64,000 nt of DNA from Lautropia sp. (GTDB lineage: Bacteria > Pseudomonadota > Gammaproteobacteria > Burkholderiales > Burkholderiaceae_E). The position numbers were made by a program, and so were the translations under genes. The stretch lies in contig JAUNAC010000002.1 in NCBI GenBank assembly GCA_030527825.1, positions 124,001 through 188,000 on the forward strand, written 5' to 3'. Within the stretch, counting starts at the first letter, position 1; every line of letters begins with the position of its first letter. A model generated the notes under the pieces. The model was not told the origin of the DNA. It searched no databases and saw only the letters and a list, made by a program, of their open reading frames with translations. Shown here one piece after another: positions 26,563-34,843 of the stretch.

Positions 26563-27747
26563 ATGGAATTCGAATACTGGTGGCTGCTGGCCATTCCCCT
26601 GGCTTTTGGGCTGGGCTGGGTGGCGTCGCGCCGCGAAGGGCGTTTGACCGAGCGCGCCAGTTCTCTGGGCAACGCCTACTTCCGTGGGGTCAATCTGCTG
26701 CTGAACGAGCAGCCGGACAAGGCCATCGATGCCTTTGTCGATGTGGTGCGAATCGAGCCGGAAACCAGCGAGCTGCATTTTGCCCTGGGCTCACTCTTTC
26801 GTCGTCGCGGTGAAACTGACCGCGCGATCCGGGTACATCAGAACCTGCTCGATCGGGCAGACCTGGATGAACATACCCGGGCGCATGCCCTGTACGAGCT
26901 GGGACTGGATTTTCTGAAAGCCGGGCTGGTCGACCGTGCCGAGGACTGTTTTAACCGGTTGCAGGGTACTGAATACGTTGAAGCAGCCTCCCGTCAGCGC
27001 CTGGAAATTGCCCAGCGCAGCCACGACTGGGTGCGGGTCGTTGATCTGGCGCGCAGCACCCCAGCGGAAGCGGGCTTTGATCCTCATCTGATTATTGCTC
27101 AGGCTTCCTGTGAGCTGGCGCTGGCCGCCCTGCGGGACAAGCAGATTGACAAGGCCCGCCAGCTTGTCCAGCAGGCGCGCCAGGCCCTGCCCAGCCATCC
27201 GCGGCCTCTGGTGGTCGAAGGTGAAATCGAATTGGCCGATGGCCATCCGGCCGAAGCCATCCGGGTCTGGTCAACACTGGCGGAGCAGCACCCTGAACAG
27301 GTCGAACGGATCGTGGATCAGTGGCTTAGGGCGGCCGATGCAGCAGGGGGCAATGAGGCTGTGCGCCTGGCGATCGCGCGGCTGCAACAGCTGGATGTGG
27401 CCCTGTCGCCCGAGATGTTGCGTGCGCTGGCCGAGGCCATCAGCCGGCTGGACGGCAAACCGGCTGCTGCCCAGTGGGTGCGCCAGCTGGTTAACAAGCA
27501 CCCCACGCTTAGTGGCCTGCAGGTTTTGCTGTCGCTGTCCCGCCGTAGTGAGCAGGGTGGCCCCACCACGGTGGAGGAGCTGGACGAAAGTGCTCTGGCT
27601 GCCACACTGCGCAAACTCACCCAGCGCATGAGCCGTTACGGTTGCCGGGTCTGCGGCTTTCGCGGCCAGCAATACTATTGGCAGTGCCCTGGCTGTGGAC
27701 GTTGGGACAGCTATGGTGCCCGGGGCGGCGACGACAGCGTGAACTGA
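26563..27747 (+). CDS. lapB: LPS assembly protein B (TPR and rubredoxin-like metal domain)
   Basis: 394 residues. A single N-terminal helix (WWLLAIPLAFGLGWVA) anchors it to the inner membrane, followed by GVNLLLNEQPDKAIDAFVDVV and a series of TPR repeats over residues 40-330. The C-terminal ~40 residues carry CRVCGF and CPGCGRWDSYG, a rubredoxin-like four-cysteine site that holds metal. LapB (YciM) recruits LpxC to FtsH for degradation and balances lipopolysaccharide against phospholipid. All expected parts are present. Confidence 0.96.
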   Translation: MEFEYWWLLAIPLAFGLGWVASRREGRLTERASSLGNAYFRGVNLLLNEQPDKAIDAFVDVVRIEPETSELHFALGSLFRRRGETDRAIRVHQNLLDRADLDEHTRAHALYELGLDFLKAGLVDRAEDCFNRLQGTEYVEAASRQRLEIAQRSHDWVRVVDLARSTPAEAGFDPHLIIAQASCELALAALRDKQIDKARQLVQQARQALPSHPRPLVVEGEIELADGHPAEAIRVWSTLAEQHPEQVERIVDQWLRAADAAGGNEAVRLAIARLQQLDVALSPEMLRALAEAISRLDGKPAAAQWVRQLVNKHPTLSGLQVLLSLSRRSEQGGPTTVEELDESALAATLRKLTQRMSRYGCRVCGFRGQQYYWQCPGCGRWDSYGARGGDDSVN

Positions 27748-27896
27748 AGGATACCCTCTCACCGGAGGCAATCCCCCCCGGTACCGGCCAGATGGCCGAT
27801 GTGCAAGGCTGGCTTGTCCTGCTAGGCTGCTGGTTCCTTGATGACCCGCGGGATCGGGGCCGGTGCAGACCGGATCAGTCAGCCATGTGCACTGTT

Positions 27897-28700
27897 ATGC
27901 GATCTATCCTGGCTGTCTGCCTGGTGACGGGCCGCCGCCTTTCCTTTCTCCGTCATGTATCAAAGGCCGTCAGAGGGGCGCAGTTCACTGCGATTCGCCT
28001 CGGTCTGCTGTTGCTGATGCTCATGGGATGGCTTTTGCCGGTCAACCCGGCACTGGCGCAGCCCGCCGCCCACGTCATTGATCTGAATGCGGCCAGTCCG
28101 GAGACCCTGGGTTCATTGCCTGGCATCGGTCCGGTGCTCCTGCAGCGTATTCTGGCGGCGCGGCAGCAGGGATCCTTCACCAGTCCTGAAGAGATGGTGG
28201 CGCGTGTCCCTGGTCTGGGGCCGGGCAGGCTGGCGCGCTGGCAGGCCGCTGGCATCGTGGTGCAGGCGGAGGGTCGTCAGCAGACACCCGGTGCGTCCGC
28301 CACCGCTACCCATAGCGCGCTGGCTCGTTCGGCCAGGCCATCGCAGGGGCAGATATCGCAGCCGGGCACAGCCGTGATCCTGACCCGGCCTGCCGGGCCG
28401 CCTGCAGGCGGCCGTGCCCGAGTGCAGCCCCCTCAGCTCGTCGGAAGAGGCCAGATTGACACTGCGACCAGCAGCCGGCCGCCGCGGCGCCGGGGGATGG
28501 GATCGCCAGCCGCGCCGGTCCGGCGCTCGCAATCAGCCCGTTCCGTGCGACACAACACACTCGCGCGAACCTCTCGCTGCTGGCCGGCCCGCCGGCATCC
28601 CGGACCTGCGACGCATACACATACGCTGTTTGATGATCCGCCGCTTTTTGAATGTGCGTCATTATTTGATCGCCGCTCTCGATTGCAGGCAAGTGACTAG
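27897..28700 (+). CDS. ComEA-like helix-hairpin-helix protein with long basic tail
   Basis: 267 residues from the ATG giving MRSILAVCLV; an ATG 12 bases earlier is possible. A hydrophobic segment ending LPVNPALAQPA looks like a signal sequence, unusually far (about 45 residues) from the start. It is followed by VIDLNAASPETLGSLPGIGPVLLQRILAAR and VPGLGPGRLARW, the paired helix-hairpin-helix motifs of ComEA-type DNA-binding proteins, which take up or hold DNA in the periplasm. After the domain the frame stays open for ~145 more residues rich in Arg, Pro, Ser and Ala that resemble nothing known. The tail may be disordered, or the result of a frameshift from a shorter gene. Confidence 0.7.
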   Translation: MRSILAVCLVTGRRLSFLRHVSKAVRGAQFTAIRLGLLLLMLMGWLLPVNPALAQPAAHVIDLNAASPETLGSLPGIGPVLLQRILAARQQGSFTSPEEMVARVPGLGPGRLARWQAAGIVVQAEGRQQTPGASATATHSALARSARPSQGQISQPGTAVILTRPAGPPAGGRARVQPPQLVGRGQIDTATSSRPPRRRGMGSPAAPVRRSQSARSVRHNTLARTSRCWPARRHPGPATHTHTLFDDPPLFECASLFDRRSRLQASD

Positions 28701-28790
28701 ATACCCCGGGCAGGGGATCGTTATACTTCCTGAATATATTGGTTTCCCCTGATTGATTTGTCCCGAAAAGGCACTGCTCTTCCTGATTTC

Positions 28791-30035
28791 ATGAGTAATT
28801 CAACTGAATCGTCTGTCCCATCGCGCCAGGCGGGGCTGGTGCTGGTTCTTAACTGCGGATCGTCGAGCATCAAGTTCGCGTTGTATGACGCCAGCCAGAA
28901 TCCCTTGCCTAAAGCGCCGCTCTGGAGTGGCAAGGTGCAGGACATAGGCGGCCCTAACGCCACCTATGAGGATTCCTGCACACCCACCGCACCCTTACGT
29001 ACCAATGACCAGCGGCGCCCCTATGTTGCGGCTCTTGACTACATCCGGGCCCGAACGCGACAGCGGCTGGATGGAAAGCCGCTGATGGGAGTGGTTCATC
29101 GGGTGGTACATGGGGGGCACAAATATGCCCAGCCTGTTCGCATTAATGCGGAGGTTCTGGCTGATCTGGAAAGCTACATACCGTTGGCGCCCCTGCATCA
29201 GCCCTATGCTCTCGAAGCCATTGCAGCACTGCTGGAAATTGCGCCGGAACTGCCGCAGGTGGCGTGTTTTGATACTGCCTTCCACCACACGATGCCCAAG
29301 GTGGAAAAAATGTTGCCTTTGCCCTATGACGTCTGGGAGCGTGGTTTGCGTCGTTATGGCTTCCATGGCCTGTCATATGAATACATGGCCATTGCGCTCC
29401 CGGAACGCTACGGTGAACTTGCACACGGCAAGGTTGTTGTTGCCCATCTGGGCAGCGGAGCAAGTTTGTGTGCCATGCAGGGCCTGAAAAGCCGCACCAC
29501 CACGATGGGGTTTTCGGCGCTGGACGGGTTGATGATGGGTACCCGCACCGGTACCCTGGATCCGGGCGCATTGCTTTATCTGATGGAAGTGGAAAAGCTG
29601 AGCGTCAAGACTATTGCCCGCATGCTCTACCATCAATCTGGCCTGCTGGGGGTGTCTGGCCTGTCTCCCGAACCCCGGGTTCTGCTGGCCCGTGAGCAGG
29701 AAGACGGCATGGTCGGTGAGCGCATCCGGGATGCCATGGCCATGTATGTAGGCACCATTATCCGGCAGATCGGCTCACTCATTGCGGTGATGAATGGTAT
29801 TGATATGCTGGTATTCACAGCGGGGGTAGGTGAAAACAGTTCAGAGATCCGTCGCCGCATTCTGGAAGGGATGACCTATTTTGGAATTCGCTTCGATCAT
29901 GAGGCAAACCAGCATCATGGTCCGGTGATTTCCACTTCTGACAGCGTCATCAAGGTCGTTGTGCAGCCCACGAATGAGGAATGGATTGCTGCGCGCCATG
30001 CTGTGCATATCCTTCTGGGACAGCATCAATCGTGA
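28791..30035 (+). CDS. ackA: Acetate kinase
   Basis: 414 residues from the ATG giving MSNSTESS; a TTG 33 bases earlier is the only longer start. Acetate-kinase segments are LVLNCGSSSIKFALYD at the N-terminus, GVVHRVVHGG, FDTAFHHTMP, RYGFHGLSYEY, VVAHLGSGASLCAM (signature) and LVFTAGVGENSSEIR. It interconverts acetyl phosphate plus ADP with acetate plus ATP. No phosphotransacetylase gene is adjacent. The stop overlaps the ubiA start as GTGA, so the two are translationally coupled. Confidence 0.96.
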   Translation: MSNSTESSVPSRQAGLVLVLNCGSSSIKFALYDASQNPLPKAPLWSGKVQDIGGPNATYEDSCTPTAPLRTNDQRRPYVAALDYIRARTRQRLDGKPLMGVVHRVVHGGHKYAQPVRINAEVLADLESYIPLAPLHQPYALEAIAALLEIAPELPQVACFDTAFHHTMPKVEKMLPLPYDVWERGLRRYGFHGLSYEYMAIALPERYGELAHGKVVVAHLGSGASLCAMQGLKSRTTTMGFSALDGLMMGTRTGTLDPGALLYLMEVEKLSVKTIARMLYHQSGLLGVSGLSPEPRVLLAREQEDGMVGERIRDAMAMYVGTIIRQIGSLIAVMNGIDMLVFTAGVGENSSEIRRRILEGMTYFGIRFDHEANQHHGPVISTSDSVIKVVVQPTNEEWIAARHAVHILLGQHQS

Positions 30036-30925
30036 CATTTTTGCCTGCCTCTCCTGGTGGCCATGCCTGGCTGGACCGGCTGGCAGTATATTGTCGGCTG
30101 GTTCGGCTGCACAAACCTGTCGGTATACTGCTGCTCATCTGGCCAACCTTGTGGGCGCTCTTCATTGCTGCCCGCGGCTGGCCGCCGCTGTACCCGCTAT
30201 TTGCTTTCTGCCTGGGCACCGTCCTGATGCGCTCGGCTGGCTGCGCCATCAATGACTACGCAGATCGTGATATTGACGGACTGGTCAAGCGCACGGTTGA
30301 CCGCCCGTTAGCCACTGGTCATGTGCGTCCTGGAGAAGCCATCGCGGTTTTCGTCGTGCTCAGCCTGCTGGCCCTACCACTGGTGATCCCCTTCGGGCCG
30401 CTGGTGTGGGCACTGGCAGTGGTCGCTGCCGTGCTGGCCGGCAGCTATCCCTATTTCAAACGCTTTTTTTCCATCCCCCAGGCGTACCTGGGCATCGCCT
30501 TCGGGTTTGGCATTCCCATGGCATTTGCGGCTTTGACTGGCACGATCCCCCTGAGCGCCTGGATCATGCTGCTGGCCAACATCCTGTGGACCGTTGCTTA
30601 CGATACGGAATATGCCATGGTGGATCGCGATGACGACCTCAAGATTGGCATTCATACATCGGCCATCACCTTCGGGCGTCATGATGTTCAGGCCGTGATG
30701 GCATGTTACGCGGGCAGCATCCTTTTGATGGCCTGGGTCGGGATTCGGGAGGCACTCTTTCCCTGGATGGGTCTGGGACTGGCCCTGGCCGCGCTGGTCG
30801 CTGTCTACCACTGGATACTGATCCGCGATCGCAGCCGTGAGGGCTGTTTTCGGGCGTTCAATCACAACAACTGGTTTGGTATGGCCGTCTTTCTTGGCGT
30901 GGCGCTGGGTGTCCTGCTCCACTAG
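30032..30925 (+). CDS. ubiA: 4-hydroxybenzoate polyprenyltransferase
   Basis: 297 residues from a GTG that overlaps the ackA stop by four bases. This start is preferred over an ATG 51 bases earlier, which lies inside ackA and gives a non-family extension. The two Asp-rich motifs that bind Mg-polyprenyl diphosphate are present: NDYADRDIDG near residue 75 and DTEYAMVDRDDD near 195; nine hydrophobic segments fit the UbiA fold. It attaches the isoprenoid chain to 4-hydroxybenzoate, the first membrane step of ubiquinone synthesis. No ubiC lies next to it. Confidence 0.95.
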   Translation: MTFLPASPGGHAWLDRLAVYCRLVRLHKPVGILLLIWPTLWALFIAARGWPPLYPLFAFCLGTVLMRSAGCAINDYADRDIDGLVKRTVDRPLATGHVRPGEAIAVFVVLSLLALPLVIPFGPLVWALAVVAAVLAGSYPYFKRFFSIPQAYLGIAFGFGIPMAFAALTGTIPLSAWIMLLANILWTVAYDTEYAMVDRDDDLKIGIHTSAITFGRHDVQAVMACYAGSILLMAWVGIREALFPWMGLGLALAALVAVYHWILIRDRSREGCFRAFNHNNWFGMAVFLGVALGVLLH

Positions 30926-30965
30926 ACCTAGGTCAGCCGACGATTTACCCATCCAGCCGGCATGC

Positions 30966-31838
30966 TCAGTGTATCCAGTGGCTGAGCGTGTGCCAGACCG
31001 TTTTCAGCGCGCTCCACAAGATGTCGTCCACAAACGGAGGAGATGACAGACTGTGCTGGCGTTTCTTCAGATTTTCTCTGAGCTGATCCTGCTCCTGCAG
31101 ATAGGCGATCCGGTGCCTGGCGAGCGCCAGCTCCGCCTGCACGGCCGGCGAGACCTGCCGTGACGCATGGTTGAGAATATCCTGAACCCCTTCCTGCTGC
31201 GCAGCATGCCGATGATAATGTTCCAGCGCCTGTGTGACCGCCTGTGGATCCAGCAGTGAAAAGGCCGAACGGCAGAAAGGGCAGGCATGATCCTTGCGCA
31301 GGTCAACCGGCGCGCCGCAGCTGCCGCAATGGATGATCCGCAGCCGGCTGGCCAGCTGGTTGATCTCGGCACTGGTCAGATGCCGCACAAACCCCTTTCC
31401 CACCATGAATGACGAAAAGGTGCTGAAGCGGCCATGCTGGTTGGGACAGCGGTACACCGTGAAAGTGCCGCTCACGGTGCGGTCAGTGCCCCGCACCAGT
31501 TCCCGCCGGCAGACCGGGCAGGACAGCCTGCTACGCAGTGTTCCATGGGGCTGATCGCGATGTGCATGCAGCATCTCGAAGAGTCCGAGCACTCCGCGCG
31601 GTGAAAGCTGCTGGCTTTCGTAGCCATCAAACCAGATGCCGTGACAGTGAAAACAGAGGTCGATCAGAATGGTCTGGCCATGATGGCCGTCCACGTGCAG
31701 CTCGTGCATCGGGCTGCGACAGGAAGGGCAGGGCCGCGTACCGATTGCACCCCGGTACGGAGGGCCATCATGGACAGGCAATGCGGCGCTGGACAGCTTG
31801 CTGTCTGTTGCATCTGGGGAAGGTGCGTCATGCGGCAT
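30966..31838 (-). CDS. Multi-zinc-ribbon protein (TFIIB-type zinc finger)
   Basis: 290 residues without signal or membrane helices. Three zinc-ribbon-like Cys sets are seen: CPSC...CFHCHGIWFDGYE (a zf-TFIIB/DUF2007-like ribbon), CPVC...CPNQHGRFSTF, and CGSCGAPVDL...CPFC. Helical, Gln- and His-rich sequence with SLLDPQAVTQALEHYHRHAAQQ follows. Proteins with the first ribbon are widespread and uncharacterised. It is convergent with ubiA and lies 90 bases beyond the murJ stop on the same strand. Function is unknown; it may bind nucleic acid or act as an adaptor. Confidence 0.75.
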   Translation of the reverse strand: MPHDAPSPDATDSKLSSAALPVHDGPPYRGAIGTRPCPSCRSPMHELHVDGHHGQTILIDLCFHCHGIWFDGYESQQLSPRGVLGLFEMLHAHRDQPHGTLRSRLSCPVCRRELVRGTDRTVSGTFTVYRCPNQHGRFSTFSSFMVGKGFVRHLTSAEINQLASRLRIIHCGSCGAPVDLRKDHACPFCRSAFSLLDPQAVTQALEHYHRHAAQQEGVQDILNHASRQVSPAVQAELALARHRIAYLQEQDQLRENLKKRQHSLSSPPFVDDILWSALKTVWHTLSHWIH

Positions 31839-31928
31839 GCGTCCAGTTTAGGGCTCCAACCTCGTGTCCGACAGGTCATTCGTCACGTCCGGTCTGCGGG
31901 TCTGGCCTGACGGTCTTTCCTGCCAGCC

Positions 31929-33509
31929 TCAGGTGGCCTGAGCGGATGCGGGGCTGTCGGTCTCCGCGGGGGGCCGCAACATCTGCAGCGGGTTCATGCC
32001 CTGCGCCCGCAGCAGTCCGAAATACACCAGGGCCCCGCCGAGGACGGCACCGAGTACAATGGCTGCCCGCAGGCCCGGCGTGGCCTGCAGTGCGGCCCAG
32101 TCAAAGTGCTGGCTGGCCCAGGCAAGCGGCAGCGCCAGCCCGGTCAAGGCAATCAGGACCTGAACGATAAAGCGCCGCCAGCCAGGTTGCGGCCGATAGG
32201 CGCCCCGCGCCTTCAGCCCCCGGAGCAGCCAGCCGGCGTTGAGCCAGGCACCCAGCGAAATGGACAGCGCGAGCCCGGCATGTGCCAGCACCGGCACCAG
32301 CACCAGATTCATCAACTGCGTGCAGATCAGTACCGATATGCCAATCTTGACCGGCGTGCGGACATTCTGGCGGGCAAAGAAGCCAGGAGCCAGAATGCGG
32401 ACCGCGGTCAGCGCAAATAATCCTGCGCCGTAGGCGGTCACCGTATGTGCCGTCATCTCCAGATCCTGTGCCGTGAAGCGGCCGTAATGAAACAGCAGGG
32501 CCGTCAGCGGACGGGCCAGCAGCGCCAGACCAACCATGGCGGGCGTTGCCAGCAGCAATGCCAGACGCAGGCCCCAGTCCAGCAGATCACTGTAGCGTTG
32601 ATGGTTGCCGGCCGCGTTGGCCTGCGAAAGACTGGGCAGCAGCACGGTACCCATGGCAATGCCGAGCAGGGCGGTGGGAAACTCCATCAGACGGTCACCA
32701 TAGCTCACCCAGGACACACTGCCCGGCGCCAGCCAGGATGCGATCTGGGTGTTGATGACCAGACTGAACTGCGAGACGGACACAGCCAGAAGCGCAGGTG
32801 CCATGTTTTTCATCACACGGCGCACGACCGGTTCCTGCAGCGCGCGCCAGATGCTGAACCGGATGCGTGGCAACATGCCGATCCGCACCAGGGCCGGGAT
32901 CTGCCACAGCAGCTGGGCGACACCGCCGATCATGACGCCCAGCGCCAGAGCCAGCACCGGGGGATTGAAGAAGGGCGTCAGCCAGAGCGCGGCGCCAATC
33001 ATGGAGACATTCAGCAGGACCGGTGCAAAGGCAGGCACGGCAAAACGTTTCCACAGGTTCAGAACCGACGAGGCCAGGGCGACCAGAGAAATCAGCAGGA
33101 TGTAGGGAAACATCCAGCGTGTCATCAGAACCGCCACCGAGAAGGTCTGCGGATCCTTGCGCAGCCCGCTGGCGACCAGCCACACCAGCCCGGGTGCGGC
33201 CAGCACGGCCACGGCCACCACGGCAGACAGGACCCAGAACAGCATGGTGGCGACCGCGTCGAGCACCTGTCGCGAACGCTCCGGGGACTGCTGCTGCGTC
33301 TCGGCAAGGATAGGTACAAAAGCCTGAGTGAACGCGCCTTCCGCAAACAGCCGGCGAAGCATGTTGGGCAGCCGGAAGGCAACGAAAAAGGCATCGGTCA
33401 GGGGGCCGGCCCCGAAGATACTGGCCACCAGTGTTTCCCGGATCAGTCCGAGAATGCGGGAAATCAGGGTCAGACCACTGATGGTGGCGGCAGCGCGGAG
33501 AAGATTCAC
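31929..33509 (-). CDS. murJ: Lipid II flippase MurJ
   Basis: 526 residues with about 14 membrane segments. Family sequence begins at once (MNLLRAAATISGLTLISRILGLIRETLVASIFGAG) and continues with DAFFVAFRLPNMLRRLFAEGAFTQAFVPIL, both highly conserved. The start is GTG. It flips the peptidoglycan precursor lipid II to the periplasm. Divergent from rpsT, a common betaproteobacterial arrangement. Arg residues known to matter in the central cavity (RLPNMLRRLF) are present. Confidence 0.96.
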   Translation of the reverse strand: MNLLRAAATISGLTLISRILGLIRETLVASIFGAGPLTDAFFVAFRLPNMLRRLFAEGAFTQAFVPILAETQQQSPERSRQVLDAVATMLFWVLSAVVAVAVLAAPGLVWLVASGLRKDPQTFSVAVLMTRWMFPYILLISLVALASSVLNLWKRFAVPAFAPVLLNVSMIGAALWLTPFFNPPVLALALGVMIGGVAQLLWQIPALVRIGMLPRIRFSIWRALQEPVVRRVMKNMAPALLAVSVSQFSLVINTQIASWLAPGSVSWVSYGDRLMEFPTALLGIAMGTVLLPSLSQANAAGNHQRYSDLLDWGLRLALLLATPAMVGLALLARPLTALLFHYGRFTAQDLEMTAHTVTAYGAGLFALTAVRILAPGFFARQNVRTPVKIGISVLICTQLMNLVLVPVLAHAGLALSISLGAWLNAGWLLRGLKARGAYRPQPGWRRFIVQVLIALTGLALPLAWASQHFDWAALQATPGLRAAIVLGAVLGGALVYFGLLRAQGMNPLQMLRPPAETDSPASAQAT

Positions 33510-33551
33510 GATGGGATGGGGCCATTCATTCGGGGAACAGGGCTGCCGGAC

Positions 33552-33581
33552 TTGAAGGCACCGGACAACGAACGCTATAAT
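33552..33581 (+). promoter_or_regulatory. Promoter of rpsT
   Basis: TTGAAG (33552-33557) and a perfect TATAAT (33576-33581) are separated by 18 bases on the rpsT strand. Transcription would start near 33588, giving a leader of about 108 bases. Confidence 0.7.
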
Positions 33582-33596
33582 GATAAGCTTAGTTTT

Positions 33597-33612
33597 CGGG
33601 CAATAGTGCCCG
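33597..33612 (+). promoter_or_regulatory. Hairpin in the rpsT leader
   Basis: CGGGCA and TGCCCG form a 6-bp stem around ATAG near the start of the predicted rpsT leader. A second small hairpin (GAGCC-TTA-GGCTC) lies just before the GAGGAAA ribosome-binding site. Either could take part in S20 feedback control, which is known in E. coli. Confidence 0.35.
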
Positions 33613-33695
33613 ACACCCTGAACACGATCAACCGGGCGGCCCCGCAGTCGTTCCGTTGTCTACCAGAGCCTTAGGCTCCTTGAGGAAACCGCTCC

Positions 33696-33959
33696 ATGGC
33701 AAACATCGCGTCGGCGCGCAAACGTGCTCGCCAGGCAGTTCAACTGAATGCACACAACAGCAGCTTGCGCTCGCGCCTGCGCACCGCCATCAAGAAAGTG
33801 CGCAAGGCTGTCGCAGCCGGTGACAAGGAAGCCGCCGCTGCCCAGTTCCGGGCATCCATGAGCGTTATTGATTCCATCGCCGACAAGAAAATCATTCACA
33901 AGAATGCGGCTGCCCGCCACAAGAGCCGGCTGTCGGCTGCCATCAAGGCCATGGCCTGA
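33696..33959 (+). CDS. rpsT: 30S ribosomal protein S20
   Basis: 87 residues, the normal length. The basic helical sequence [37 protein letters not shown] and the C-terminal [21 protein letters not shown] are diagnostic. It binds 16S rRNA early in 30S assembly. GAGGAAA lies about nine bases before the ATG. It is transcribed from its own promoter, divergent from murJ. Confidence 0.98.
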   Translation: MANIASARKRARQAVQLNAHNSSLRSRLRTAIKKVRKAVAAGDKEAAAAQFRASMSVIDSIADKKIIHKNAAARHKSRLSAAIKAMA

Positions 33960-33979
33960 AACCCGGCCCTGAGTTGTCG

Positions 33980-34000
33980 GCCCCGACGGACTGTCGGGGC
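33980..34000 (+). terminator. rpsT terminator hairpin
   Basis: GCCCCGAC and GTCGGGGC form a perfect 8-bp stem with a GGACT loop, 20 bases past the rpsT stop. No T-run follows. Confidence 0.5.
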
Positions 34001-34054
34001 AGATGACCCATCCTGATAGCCTGCTGCTGACCTGAACGGTAATGTTCAGGGCTG

Positions 34055-34086
34055 AAGCCGATACTTTTTCAGCGGAGTATCGGCTT
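34055..34086. terminator. 11-bp hairpin between rpsT and the HAD gene
   Basis: AAGCCGATACT (34055-34065) pairs perfectly with AGTATCGGCTT (34076-34086). Read on either strand the stem ends in TT or AA only, so it could act in both directions. A smaller hairpin (CCTGAAC/GTTCAGG, 34031-34050) precedes it. Confidence 0.45.
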
Positions 34087-34101
34087 GTCATGCTGACTGG
34101 C

Positions 34102-34136
34102 GTGGCAAGGGCCGCTGCCACCCTGGGCCCTGCCAC
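34102..34136 (-). terminator. Hairpin after the HAD phosphatase gene
   Basis: GTGGCA-GGGCC (with one bulged A) at 34102-34113 pairs with GGCCC-TGCCAC at 34126-34136, immediately after the HAD stop on the minus strand. No T-run follows. Confidence 0.4.
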
Positions 34137-34139
34137 GGC

Positions 34140-34820
34140 TCAGCGGTGAGGTGAGGTCAGTAACCCGAGCTTTTGCAGCGCTGTGCGCAGCGCCGGTGCA
34201 TCGGTGAAGTGAATGCCCTGAAATCCCAGCACAGAGGCGGCCTTCACATTGGACAGGGCGTCATCAATGAATGCGGTTCGCGCCGGCGTCAGCTGATAGC
34301 GCTGCATCAACAGTCGGAAAATCGCGGCATCCGGCTTGATCACGCCTTCCTCTCCGGACACCAGAATACCCTCGAACCACTGCAGGAAGCCAAAGCGCTG
34401 TCGGGCTACCGGAAAAGTCTCAGCCGACCAGTTGGTCAGGGCCAGCAGGCGTACGGAGGTTTGCCGCAGTTCGGCCAGAATGGCGACCACTTCCGTCAGT
34501 TCGCCCCGCAGCATTTCAGGCCAGCGCTGGTGATAGGCCGCAATCGCTTGCGCGTGCTCCGGAAAGCGTGCCTGCAGCATGGCAACGGCTTCGGCCCAGG
34601 GGCGACCCCGATCCTGCTCCAGATTCCAGTCCATGGTGCAGACCCGTGCGAGGAAATCCTCCATGTCTGCCTCCAGCCGGAACAGCTTGCGATACAGGTA
34701 TCGTGGATTCCAGTCCACCAGGACACCGCCCAGGTCAAACACCACGGCTTCCATTGGCTGGGGCGTGTCGGCGATCATCAGTGGGGACGGATGGCTGGAC
34801 GGTGTCTCGTGGCTTGTCAT
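34140..34820 (-). CDS. HAD-family hydrolase (YihX-like sugar phosphatase)
   Basis: 226 residues. Motif I is FDLGGVLVDWNPR with the nucleophile at Asp29; the second acid of the usual DxD is Gly, as in E. coli YihX, a glucose-1-phosphate phosphatase. Motif II is LLALTNWSAE and motif III/IV is KPDAAIF...FIDDALSNVKAA. The cap is a small helical C1 type. The substrate is inferred only as a sugar phosphate or similar. It follows the alpha/beta hydrolase gene by 23 bases on the same strand. Confidence 0.9.
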   Translation of the reverse strand: MTSHETPSSHPSPLMIADTPQPMEAVVFDLGGVLVDWNPRYLYRKLFRLEADMEDFLARVCTMDWNLEQDRGRPWAEAVAMLQARFPEHAQAIAAYHQRWPEMLRGELTEVVAILAELRQTSVRLLALTNWSAETFPVARQRFGFLQWFEGILVSGEEGVIKPDAAIFRLLMQRYQLTPARTAFIDDALSNVKAASVLGFQGIHFTDAPALRTALQKLGLLTSPHR

Positions 34821-34843
34821 CTGGCAGGGCCGGTTGGTTGTTG

